Assembly: GCA_036674765.1 (NCBI GenBank)
Contig: JARVKI010000004.1
Span: forward strand, 186,001-250,000
Direction of reading: 5' to 3'
From: Seiridium cupressi
Lineage: Eukaryota; Ascomycota; Sordariomycetes; Amphisphaeriales; Sporocadaceae
DNA length: 64,000 nt
This document shows, one piece after another, positions 10,672 through 20,230 of this stretch (the first letter of the stretch is position 1; the number at the start of each line of letters is the position of its first letter). The notes below the pieces were generated by a model that worked only from the letters and a program-made list of their open reading frames with translations, was not told the DNA's origin and searched no databases. A program made the position numbers and the translations under genes.

Positions 10672-13600
10672 CTATTTTCGTCCTGCGAGGACCCAGATAC
10701 CAAACCTTTTCTCATCGTCTGGTAGCTGCTCATCCGGGGGACCCATGCCTAGCCAGAACTGACTATCATCGCCCAATGTCGCCTGCAATTGTTCTAGATT
10801 TTTCCATTCCATGGCTGCGTCCTGTCCGTTCACATGCTCCAGGATATCTCCTCCAGAGAGCAGCGCAAGCACACTTGCAATACTCGTGGGGCTACGCGGC
10901 AAGACCGGCTTCTTGGGCCCAAGGAGCCAGCTGAGTACGGACAAGACTAGGGCAGCAAGGAGGAGTGTTTGCAGAATACGCGTGCCAACCTCGTCCTGCA
11001 CTATGCGCGGGCTTCCATATGGATCGGTAACAGTAGCGTTGCATACACCAGTGTCACCGTCCGTCGTAGCAGATGAGAGAGATGGGAACATGCTCAGTGA
11101 CGCGTTCAAGGCCACTCGGTGCCTCAGATCGATATATTGTGCAGCATATATGCCATGTTGGAATAGGATAGCTTCCTTGACCATCTCGACCTTTGCCGGG
11201 TCTGCTATCCAAGGCAAAGGGATAGCATAGCGCGACGTAACAAGCTGGCTAAAAAATTCGTCAAAGACAGTATCGTTGGGCGTTGGAAGCGACGCCAGGC
11301 TGCCATAGAGCACCTCGAATATATTGCCCCCGCCATCTGTGATGTTATAGTGCCCAGGGATTATTTTTGCAGTCGACTCAATTGGTTTGGGTGGTGTCGA
11401 AGGATCTAGTTTGAGATCGGCGCCGGCATATGTCACCTCGACATCTATGCTCTCGGCAGTTCTGTTACAGCCCAACGCCGATACCGAGATAGGATCTGAT
11501 GCCCCTGGACCTGGATAATGACCGAAAATGTACAAGACATCGTCACTACACGGGACAACAGCCATACCATCAGTAAAGGTCGATGAGGCGAAGTAAAATT
11601 CGCTAGTCAAATTTGCTGCGAATGTCGCCGTGTTGTTCGCGTACGCCATCCAATTACCATCGCCATAGGTTTGCGAGCATTGTTGTCCAGTGATGTTGAC
11701 AGAAATACCGTTGTATGTAGTGTCTGTAAGTTCATAGAGCTTCAGACCGTAGAATTGTCCAGTCGAGATGGATGATGTTGGATAAAAAGAACAAGTCAAT
11801 CCCGGCCGCAATGCAGGGACCGTAGCTCTGGTGACCAGGGATGATGAGTTGATGGTGGCTGTCGTGCTTGCTGTTCCATGATCGTCTAGATCGAAAGAAG
11901 GCAAGAGGAGGTTCTCATATATGAAGGGGGTATAGGAGAGGTTGCTACTTAAAATCAATGCTGCCGTGTATATGTCGCTGGTACTGATAAGTCCTTCTTG
12001 ACCATATGGCGTGTTCATAAGAATCGTGCTGGTCGATTGCAGGGAAGCAGAATTGGAGACTGGGAAGACGTCGGCGTGAAAGAGCGATGCAGAACCGATG
12101 GTAAGTCTGGAACCGATCAACGCAGCTATGGTACCTATCAACGCGGCAAAACTTTTGAACCGAAACTCCTTGAGCAGCGTCCTCGGTAACATGGGGCGCA
12201 AGAGATCCAGGCGGAGGTATTCGAATGATGCTCCGCGCGACAGGGACTGATAGGGCATCAGTAGTCTATTTCGGAAGTCGACTGAGGACATGAATAAGCC
12301 TAGAAGACTTAGAACTACTGCAGGGAACGCTGTCCATGCGTAGTGGAGATAAGTTTCATCTGGGACGGACCCGAGTCCATTATCTCGGGAGGATCGTTGG
12401 AGCGTGGCTTCCAGTGTCGCAAAACATCCCATCATGAATAGATAAACCGTCGCTCGTGACCAATTGCATAGAGCCGTAGGAGACACCAGTTTGGGCTGCC
12501 CATAAAGTTGGTGCCCGAGCGGCTTCTGGGCAGACTTCTCGGGCTCATTCACCCACGAATGTATTTCTCTTCGGAGATCTTCCTTGCTTGCTCCTCCTAG
12601 CTGAGCGGGCACATAACCAAGGGATGCCAATACAGAAATCACTGCATAGCTGATGACCGACCCAGGTTTCATTGGGAAGATGATGCTTTTCGGCATGGTA
12701 ATCAAGATTCCAGCAAGGATCAAAATGGATAGAGCAAAGATGGCAGCCATCAAATGGCAGGCTAGTGGCTGGACCATCAGGCGATTCGTGACCGTTGTCG
12801 CTGTCCCACTTGCGGCCGCATCAGCAGGGGTTTTCAGCGATTGGTGTAACAGGAAGGCGGCATATTGCTGGTAATGCTTTGTCAAGTAATGTTGTAGTAT
12901 CGTGGTGTTGAAGAGGGATGACTCGTCGTCACAATCACTTCCACAAGCATCCGTAACTATATGGAAATAGCTGTTGCCTATGACAGTAGTATTGCCTACC
13001 ACGGTGGGAGGCGCCCTCATAAAGACCGAATCTGGCAATGTGCTCAGTTGCGCTTGAACAATAGTCCAGGGATGAATTTCCGAAAGTGTTCGTGAGGTCT
13101 CGTTTGAGAGCTTCGATATGCTCTGGACGCCGGTTGTATTCTTTGTGACGGCGAGTGACAAAAGATCGAGCCGCGGCTTGCAGAACAGCGACGTCGATTG
13201 CAAGTTCAACGTTTTCACATGAACGTCATACCCAGAGACACCAGACCAGGTTGAATTGGTTACGTTGAAGTACATGTAATCAACCTTTGCGGACAGTAAC
13301 ACAAGGCGATTGCTGTCTGGATCGGTAGATCCACACTGTCCAGGACCTGACCCTCGGATCGACCCTAGCCACATGATATGTTTTGTTTGTGTTGTTCCGT
13401 TGAGCTTATTGGCATCGGAGCCAAATTGAAGCATTGAAGAGTCCAGGGTTAGATTTGTATGGCAACCATCGTAGCTGGTCCGCATTGTTGAATCATCCAG
13501 GTACCATTGGTCATACTCCTTCTCCTGGAAAATGCGCCCCCAGTCAATCTCGGTCAGAGTCGAGGCTGCCTCGTCACAGTCAAGCTCCAACGATAAGCCG

Positions 13601-14490
13601 TCGACGGTTGCAGTCACGTCAAGAATATCTGGACTGGTGGAATTGAATGATTGATAAGTGTATTGATCCGAACATCCGTCCGGATATGACATGTTGTCTG
13701 TGGATAGTCCCGTCATGCCGTAGAAAGGGAGTTGCGACGGATCTGCTAGCCTGGCCGGATCGTCTATGAACTGAGAATTGATAACAACAGGTACTGAGGA
13801 ACCGGAAATGTGCACTGTAGAAAGGGTGAACAGTGACGTTGATATAATAGTCTGGATGATCAAGAGCAGATATATAGTTGAGACGGCGGCTACCCTGTAG
13901 TCGCCCTTCCTCATAGCTCTGAACGGCACGGTTGGGGACCACATGTCGATATAGTCCATAAGCAGAGCATCACTGGTCCTGCCGGCCTTCTCCATTCTGA
14001 GCCATGGCGCCGTTAGATGGGTTTCATATTCGACCCGTCTCCAGAACGCCGCAAATATGGTCAAAACCGTTGTCGGGCCATAGGTCCACAGGTAGCGAAG
14101 GTTGGACTGACTCTGCACTAGACCCTGTCTACGAACAGACAAGGAGTTCATGACTTCGAGGGCCACAACCATGGCCGCAATCAGAGCTATGAAGGCGAAA
14201 ATGACCCTCCTCTTCAAGTGGAAGGGCTTCCATGAGGACTGCCAGGCGGCCACTTTCGGCAATCCTTCGTGGTCTGATGAGCGATCACCAAGGCTTGTCT
14301 CCCGGACATTCTCGAGGTGTGGAGTTTTATCAGCATTGGCTTGGCCAGGCGAGGACTCCTGGGCCATGAGATAGGAGTAGGTATCGTAAGGCTCGTTCCA
14401 ATTGCCGTCGTTTGGTAATGCGCTGTACCCTACGACGGGTTTCTGGTCCAGCTGGTTCTCCCCCAGAGGTTGGTAGGCTCCGGGTGACAT
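10672..14490 (-). CDS. Large DUF3433-type multi-pass membrane protein
   Basis: Single exon of 1272 residues, the usual size for this fungus-specific family, whose function is unknown. A cytosolic N-terminus of about 90 residues precedes the hallmark WQSSWKPFHLKRR and a first membrane segment (about 94-116). Others lie near 132-150 and 199-224. A long, Asn-glycosylation-rich outer region follows, then segments around LMAAIFALSILILAG and VISYAVISVLASLGY. The same order (membrane segments, a conserved Trp/Tyr-Pro stretch, outer domain, membrane segment) recurs in the C-terminal half, from NWSRATVYLFMMG to LLLAALVLSVLSWLLG, so the protein looks internally duplicated. It is probably at the plasma membrane or an endomembrane. 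Divergent from the HxxHC protein gene. Confidence 0.85.
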   Translation of the reverse strand: MSPGAYQPLGENQLDQKPVVGYSALPNDGNWNEPYDTYSYLMAQESSPGQANADKTPHLENVRETSLGDRSSDHEGLPKVAAWQSSWKPFHLKRRVIFAFIALIAAMVVALEVMNSLSVRRQGLVQSQSNLRYLWTYGPTTVLTIFAAFWRRVEYETHLTAPWLRMEKAGRTSDALLMDYIDMWSPTVPFRAMRKGDYRVAAVSTIYLLLIIQTIISTSLFTLSTVHISGSSVPVVINSQFIDDPARLADPSQLPFYGMTGLSTDNMSYPDGCSDQYTYQSFNSTSPDILDVTATVDGLSLELDCDEAASTLTEIDWGRIFQEKEYDQWYLDDSTMRTSYDGCHTNLTLDSSMLQFGSDANKLNGTTQTKHIMWLGSIRGSGPGQCGSTDPDSNRLVLLSAKVDYMYFNVTNSTWSGVSGYDVHVKTLNLQSTSLFCKPRLDLLSLAVTKNTTGVQSISKLSNETSRTLSEIHPWTIVQAQLSTLPDSVFMRAPPTVVGNTTVIGNSYFHIVTDACGSDCDDESSLFNTTILQHYLTKHYQQYAAFLLHQSLKTPADAAASGTATTVTNRLMVQPLACHLMAAIFALSILILAGILITMPKSIIFPMKPGSVISYAVISVLASLGYVPAQLGGASKEDLRREIHSWVNEPEKSAQKPLGHQLYGQPKLVSPTALCNWSRATVYLFMMGCFATLEATLQRSSRDNGLGSVPDETYLHYAWTAFPAVVLSLLGLFMSSVDFRNRLLMPYQSLSRGASFEYLRLDLLRPMLPRTLLKEFRFKSFAALIGTIAALIGSRLTIGSASLFHADVFPVSNSASLQSTSTILMNTPYGQEGLISTSDIYTAALILSSNLSYTPFIYENLLLPSFDLDDHGTASTTATINSSSLVTRATVPALRPGLTCSFYPTSSISTGQFYGLKLYELTDTTYNGISVNITGQQCSQTYGDGNWMAYANNTATFAANLTSEFYFASSTFTDGMAVVPCSDDVLYIFGHYPGPGASDPISVSALGCNRTAESIDVEVTYAGADLKLDPSTPPKPIESTAKIIPGHYNITDGGGNIFEVLYGSLASLPTPNDTVFDEFFSQLVTSRYAIPLPWIADPAKVEMVKEAILFQHGIYAAQYIDLRHRVALNASLSMFPSLSSATTDGDTGVCNATVTDPYGSPRIVQDEVGTRILQTLLLAALVLSVLSWLLGPKKPVLPRSPTSIASVLALLSGGDILEHVNGQDAAMEWKNLEQLQATLGDDSQFWLGMGPPDEQLPDDEKRFGIWVLAGRK

Positions 14491-15610
14491 GCTGCCGCCA
14501 ATGTTGGCAAGGGTTGCCTACCACTGTTGCCTACTCTGAATGTCCCGAAACAGGAGGACAACGGGCAACATCTCTTTGCGTAGGCGGAACAACCACTATC
14601 GAACATGCGACTATAAAAAGGATGATAATCGGGACGAGTCCTATAACGACCGCTTAGGCAGTATTGTTTAGGTAGCTTCAAGTTACGAGCAGATCATTTC
14701 TCAACTTCCAGGTAAAAAGGCAGGTGGCGGTGCTACTAGTTTTGGCCCCCATCTCAGTCGTCTACTTGAGTGACTAAATCTAGCGACCAAGGATCATCGT
14801 CGGGAAGAACATAGGTTGGGGCTGAGCTGATTGCACTGCATCCATTACCCACAAGTCCCACGCAACAATGTACATTAACCAATACTATATCAATATCAAC
14901 TACATGTAAGCGTCTGGCGTGAAATCCAATCCTGTTATTCCCGGAAGGTCGCGCGATAAAATGGTACAACACAGGTTAACGTATAATTAGCGCCATCCCA
15001 GCGCTTATCCGTCCCCACAACGGAAGCCTACCAACCTACATTGTACGTTGGCGTCTTGTCTGTGACAGTTGGTCTACAGCGACAACTCACGCTCAAATTT
15101 GAGGTTGAGCCCCACGATATAATGTTGCCATCTCACCGTAGCACTGGTCAAGAAATCGCCCATCTTCCAATACTGGCATTTGGTCTCACACCACTTACCT
15201 AGCTTGATGTCCTGAAAGCATTCTTTGACGAAACGCCAGGCAGTCCTCTGATACTAATGGGGCTACATTGTACAGAAGCAAGGCGAGGGTCAGCGCACGT
15301 GCTACCTAGCTGAAGAGCACTTCAAACCGGGGTAAGCCAGATCAGTTATGAGCAGTGGTTAGGACGCTTAGACAATACAGTAGAGGCTTACTGAGCTAGC
15401 TGCCATGGAGTCGTTTATCAAAGCCTCTGTTTTGCAACAGTGCATGTTTCGGCCAAGTGCGCGCACAGGCACTATCGTGAGCGGCAATGTTTAAGCTTCG
15501 AGTTGGGACGAAACAATATAAGCACCTCAGTTTCCGGGGAGCCGCCAGCCCGCCAGTCGTTGGTTTACCAGAGAACTCTCAGATTTAGTAACAGCACACT
15601 AGTAACCAAG
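14491..15610. other. Divergent intergenic region
   Basis: About 1.1 kb shared upstream by the DUF3433 gene (-) and the HxxHC protein gene (+). No gene is seen. A plus frame runs into the downstream gene from 15440, but the ATG at 15611 fits better because it opens a compact hydrophilic tail before the membrane anchor. Confidence 0.5.
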
Positions 15611-16312
15611 ATGGCGCCAGAGAATGAATCGCAGCCTTTCCTTTACTCGGATGATCCCACGGTGAGGGAATCGAAAGGCGCACCAGAGCAGCCATTTCTT
15701 CAGGCACAACGATGGAATCGGATTCTGACCAATTTCGGAGTTGCCATAGGCACTTCTTTCCTCTGGATTCTCGTGTTGCTATTCTGTCGCAGCACAGTCC
15801 TTACTCCGGCAACATCCAACTCATCCGCGAGTCAAGACAACAGATTGGCCCGGCATAACATAACTACCAACGCTCATCTCCTTACTTGCGGGAAGTCGAC
15901 CCAAGAAGCTCGCGATCGTGGCTGCAAGTATGACATTCTCTTGAACAATTGGGTCCCTGCCCCATGCTACGACCAGGAATGGATCGACGAGTACGCTGAG
16001 GACTTGTCGTGGGGTGCATACGCAGATGTCAACATGACTCAAAAGCTCACCGTCGACGAGATGTCCGAGCGGGACTTTTATTATACTTCAATTCGGGACC
16101 ACATCAATCACTGTGCCATCATGTGGAAGAAGCAATTCTGGGTGTTGTACGAGGATCGTGGAGTGTTCGACACGGTGATGGCAAACCCAGGGCACACGGA
16201 GCACTGTGCGCAGTACCTCATGGACGCCACGGATGCGAATTTCACTGAGCCGACAATGACGCAGATGGGGTTTGCTGGATGTTGGACTCGACATCAATGG
16301 AAGGTTTTGTGA
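15611..16312 (+). CDS. Single-pass membrane protein with two HxxHC motifs
   Basis: A single-exon ORF of 233 residues. It has a short cytosolic tail, one membrane anchor (about 41-60, FLWILVLLFC) and a lumenal or external domain. That domain has the conserved block GCKYDILLNNWVPAPCYDQE (104-123), then IRDHINHCAIMWKKQFW with HxxHC at 164-168 and PGHTEHCAQYLM with HxxHC at 195-199. I recognise the block as a widespread but unnamed fungal family. The paired HxxHC motifs and single anchor recall UstYa/DUF3328 oxidases, which modify fungal peptides and polyketides, though overall sequence differs and the link is inferred. The neighbours are a DUF3433 gene and, 6 kb away, a methyltransferase and an acyltransferase. 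The domain looks intact. Confidence 0.75.
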   Translation: MAPENESQPFLYSDDPTVRESKGAPEQPFLQAQRWNRILTNFGVAIGTSFLWILVLLFCRSTVLTPATSNSSASQDNRLARHNITTNAHLLTCGKSTQEARDRGCKYDILLNNWVPAPCYDQEWIDEYAEDLSWGAYADVNMTQKLTVDEMSERDFYYTSIRDHINHCAIMWKKQFWVLYEDRGVFDTVMANPGHTEHCAQYLMDATDANFTEPTMTQMGFAGCWTRHQWKVL

Positions 16313-16650
16313 AGTACTGGTGTGCATAGGTTAAATTTGTCAATTCGGAGAACCTGGAGTATCAGTTTTGCAAAGTTTACATTTGAATGAGATTTAATCA
16401 CTCGTGTATGAGTTGTTACCAATCATGGACTACACCCAGCAGATAGGACAATGCGGTGGCCGCAAGCAGGAAATGGGGGCTACGATGTACAGCAATGTAC
16501 ATACTTCGTATTTAAATACACTGTCCAATAAACTTCACGTTCGGTGACCAGAAGTATTGTCTGTATTCCAGTATGTGTTAGTAAATCGTCAATCCACATT
16601 GCCTACCAACCAGGAGCATAAAGGGGGTTGGGGGAATACCTACAGTCACT
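16313..16650. other. Convergent intergenic region
   Basis: The 338 bp between two convergent stop codons are probably 3' UTRs. Nothing else is seen. Confidence 0.6.
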
Positions 16651-19026
16651 TTAATGAGCATCTCTGTCCATGGACCATTTACGTCGACGGGACTGATTGA
16701 TAAATCCTCCCCAGGTTGTAACGTTATCGCTCGCCCTCTTCCACGCAATATTACTAGCCGAATCCAAAGGCCTTATATCCTCGTCATTCGAGTTTCCCCA
16801 CTGGGTTTCCTGGATGTTTGCAGACTGATTTGATGGGCCATGGCTTTGACGAGTAGCTCGAGGTGTCGGGGGCGCGTTATTGTGTTGGGCATAGGCTTGA
16901 TACTTAGCGGGGTGCCGAGTGCGCTCTTCCGGTTCGCGATTGAGTGCTGCGTATCCCTCAAATTTATCCCGCTGGCCCTTGCTTCGCGATGTCGGGCTGA
17001 TTTCTTCCTCATCTCTCTCAGCGGGTCTCTTCAACCGCTTACTATCCTGCCTGACGAATGGATTTGCTTCAGGTGGTACTTCCTTGATTTTCCCCTTGTA
17101 TTGCCGGAGGTACTTCTTGTTTGTCTGCGTGAGATGCGAAGCAGTGTCCGAATCATCGTCGTGGAAGAGATATTTCCGGCGGCCAGCCTTCGTCTGTGGT
17201 GGCCGGGGTGGCGGGCGAGTAAATGCGTCACGGTGTGGGCTTTGACTCGCAGAGTGGTCATCACGACGACTGGAGTTGGAGCCGTGGGACGGCTTGGCAG
17301 CGAAAGTCCGACTGTTGCCTTGATCTGGAGAGAGATTGGGCAGTGGTGTGCTCACGGTTGGTGTATGGTCTCTTATGTTGTAGCCTGCCCGAAAAGGGGC
17401 TGGGATCTCAGGTATAGGCGGCGGGCTGCTCAAGTTGACTGCATCAAATGCATCGGCGGTGGTATAGACGGATTTGTCAGTCCAAACTGATTGGGTGTCG
17501 GAGTTATCAGGTTGTTCGTCCAAATTATCTCCACCCAGATCCTCCCATTCAGCACGCGCAGGTTGATACGACACCATCCTTTCTCCATTTCTCAGATGGA
17601 GTGGCGGCGGGACGGCAGAGGTGCTCGTCATGGGCCGCTGTAAAGCAGGATGGATGCTTTCTCGGCCAAGGTTGTTTAGATTCGTCTTGGTGGCGTTCAT
17701 GGCCTGCATCGCATACCATGACTGCACCTTGTTAACACTCTCCTTCTCGGCAATGTAGTCGCGCTCATCATACTCGTGTTGGTACGTTTCGTCTTTTTCG
17801 TACAACTCGTCTTCATCGATCTGATGCTGGTATGGGGGTGACGCTTTGGCTGCTGGACGGTTAACAAAGGACTCGCGAGGTTGTTCGGCGCTGAGGCCAC
17901 TCGTTCGATATGGCCCCGGTGCGCCGGGACGCCGGTATAGCTCCCCTGGTGGTTCTTGCGAACGAGGCCCTTGCTGTTGGACATTGGGGAAGATTTCTTC
18001 CGAATGCCTGCCTTGATCGCCATTGATGACGGTATCTTCACGGTATACACTCAAATTGTCGAGATTTTTGTGAAGCCCAGCCATGTTGCGCTGCAGAGCT
18101 GCCGCCTCTAGGTCCGTTCTGGGAAGGGGAATACCAAAGCCCAGAGAACGGCCATGAGCCTCAATCATCTGTGCCCTGCCGTCTTTGCTGGGGCGAATCT
18201 CCCGGTCGTTCACCCTCTCATTCCTCCTCTGGGTCATGATCTCACTTCTGACTTTGTTGATCGGTACCCAAATATGCCTTAACTCCGCCGCGATCTCGTC
18301 GCCACGACGCCGGACGTCATTTCCGTCTTCAGGTTTGAGATGTTTGATCCAAGCATCGACCATACGCAACAAGTAGATCCCGCGCTTCCTGCGTGTCTCC
18401 CCACGAGCCCTAGCCTCCTCATTAAATTTCTTGTTATCATCCCTTCGGACGGTAAGCCAACCATAGATATCGGCAAGGATTCGTCCGTTGGCGCCAATAG
18501 CAGCAAGAATACAGGCTTCGCAGTTGTTCGTAATTCTGACATATCGGTCATCATGAGGCGCAGTACCAAAGAGAGCCTGAAAGGCTTCTTTGCTGGTCCA
18601 AAAGGCATGGAGAGAATCTACTCTAGTGAGAAAAGCAGCAACACGTGGATTCTTGCCGGGCCAAACTCGAAGGGCGCTCATGTGGTCGCCACTGACTTCG
18701 TTGATGAATGCCAGGAAGATACTGCGGATTAGAAAAGGGTTTAAGCGCTCATGGCTATGACAAAGTATAGCGCTTGGCGGCAGAAGCTTGTTAGCGTCCT
18801 TCTGCCTCTTATCGTGTTTCCAGACCAAGCTGATTGCCAAGCGGTGAATCATGTTCTTGGAGGTGAGGAGGATCCTGGGCAGTTCTTCTATTTTCTCTTC
18901 CTGCCGACTCAGCCAGCGGGCTGACGGTCGAGCAATGCCATAATCGGGGCGGCGAGAAAGTAACCGGGTGATCTCGCGGATATCGTCTTGAGAAAGATCG
19001 CGAAGTTGCACGACTGCAGGTCTCAT
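16651..19026 (-). CDS. Hypothetical 791-residue protein, structured N-terminus and disordered C-terminus
   Basis: A long single-exon frame with an ATG at 19026. Residues 1-300 look globular and mainly helical, with few low-complexity stretches and a compact ITNNCEACILAAIGANGRIL segment (165-184). The run ARARGETRRKRGIYLLRMVD follows (204-223). The rest, about 300-791, is hydrophilic, charged and Pro/Ser/Arg-rich, with acidic patches (HDDDSDTAS) and basic patches (GRRKYLF, DSKRLKRP), typical of a disordered nuclear or signalling protein. No signal peptide or membrane segment is seen. I do not recognise a named domain. Coding status is strongly supported by length and by the domain-like N-terminus; function is unknown. 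Confidence 0.8.
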   Translation of the reverse strand: MRPAVVQLRDLSQDDIREITRLLSRRPDYGIARPSARWLSRQEEKIEELPRILLTSKNMIHRLAISLVWKHDKRQKDANKLLPPSAILCHSHERLNPFLIRSIFLAFINEVSGDHMSALRVWPGKNPRVAAFLTRVDSLHAFWTSKEAFQALFGTAPHDDRYVRITNNCEACILAAIGANGRILADIYGWLTVRRDDNKKFNEEARARGETRRKRGIYLLRMVDAWIKHLKPEDGNDVRRRGDEIAAELRHIWVPINKVRSEIMTQRRNERVNDREIRPSKDGRAQMIEAHGRSLGFGIPLPRTDLEAAALQRNMAGLHKNLDNLSVYREDTVINGDQGRHSEEIFPNVQQQGPRSQEPPGELYRRPGAPGPYRTSGLSAEQPRESFVNRPAAKASPPYQHQIDEDELYEKDETYQHEYDERDYIAEKESVNKVQSWYAMQAMNATKTNLNNLGRESIHPALQRPMTSTSAVPPPLHLRNGERMVSYQPARAEWEDLGGDNLDEQPDNSDTQSVWTDKSVYTTADAFDAVNLSSPPPIPEIPAPFRAGYNIRDHTPTVSTPLPNLSPDQGNSRTFAAKPSHGSNSSRRDDHSASQSPHRDAFTRPPPRPPQTKAGRRKYLFHDDDSDTASHLTQTNKKYLRQYKGKIKEVPPEANPFVRQDSKRLKRPAERDEEEISPTSRSKGQRDKFEGYAALNREPEERTRHPAKYQAYAQHNNAPPTPRATRQSHGPSNQSANIQETQWGNSNDEDIRPLDSASNIAWKRASDNVTTWGGFINQSRRRKWSMDRDAH

Positions 19027-20230
19027 AATGTTTCGACAATGCCTAGTGTAAATTTGCCAGTAGTAGATGTTTCAAGTGGACTTTAATGTCTCTCCTGAAG
19101 TTGTATGTATATACGCGGAACCGGCCCCCGTCTTTATATCAAATAAGGAGAAAACCAGCTCGAGTCCAAGATATGTCTCAGCCAACAGAGTGCTCTACTG
19201 GAGGCCACGCTGCGGGTACCCTGTATAAGTAAACTTCTGCACATGAAACACATTCTTCATTGACTTGAAGTGACAAGAAGGTTCTCTTCAAAGAACTGGC
19301 AGCATTAACGTTAGGCTGCAACCGTATGTGCCCGTCCCTTTGTTTAGTGGTGCTGGCCTCAGGACTGGACGGTTGAATCTTGACAAAGGTATTGTCTGGG
19401 CTATATAACTGCAAGGCCGCTTTGGCTCAGTATCATTGACACATGATGCGTAACGTCTAGAATATAGGGTTAGCATGGTTACTAGAAATATAGCCTGTAG
19501 ATGAAGGGAACGCTTACGTGACAGTCGTCATTTCCAATGTTGTAGCTGTAGCCAGAGCATACAAGTTAGCGACATGTCATTCACAGCGACTGAAAGCATC
19601 GAGGTCATCTGCAGGTCCATTCAAGCCAGGAAATGATTCCCTGGGCATTCCTATATACTGGAGAACATCGCTGTAGAAACTCGGTGTCGACATAGTCATG
19701 AGTCTGCAAATCCCGCTGTCTCTCAAGACAGGGTATGCCTTTTTATGTTGTCGTTAATGGGAGGGCCAAGATCGGACGCCATGCCTCATGATTCCCCCCA
19801 CGTTGTCCGCTGAACGCCTTTATTCTTATCCATTCCAGCCGCAGCTTCCACCCGTGTCGTGAAAAGCGTTGCGTATATGAATTATAGCCTCGATTATCAA
19901 AAGTCGAATATACAGGTACGCCTTGGTATCAATGCAAAACGATGGATGATCGAGTCCAGTGCCATAGTGTGAATCAAATGCGAGTTAATTTCGAGTCTGA
20001 GCTTGCGTAATCAGCCTTGGCGGCGGTATTCGAGGCTGGTGCCGAGCCTCTGTGTTGCGTGGTTATCCTAACCCGGTGATGGACCAATCAGGTAGCCACG
20101 GAGCTCCGCTCATTTATTTGTCCTCCATCATGGCTGCTCAAACAAATACGAGCCAAGCTGTGATGGTAGATCAAGCGCCGCGATTACAACACTCCGTCGT
20201 GCGGATTGTTGCCGAGGTCCCAATATCTAC
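19027..20230. other. Intergenic region
   Basis: The 1.2 kb between the start of the 791-residue gene and the end of the kinase gene. Only short unconvincing frames are present. Confidence 0.5.
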
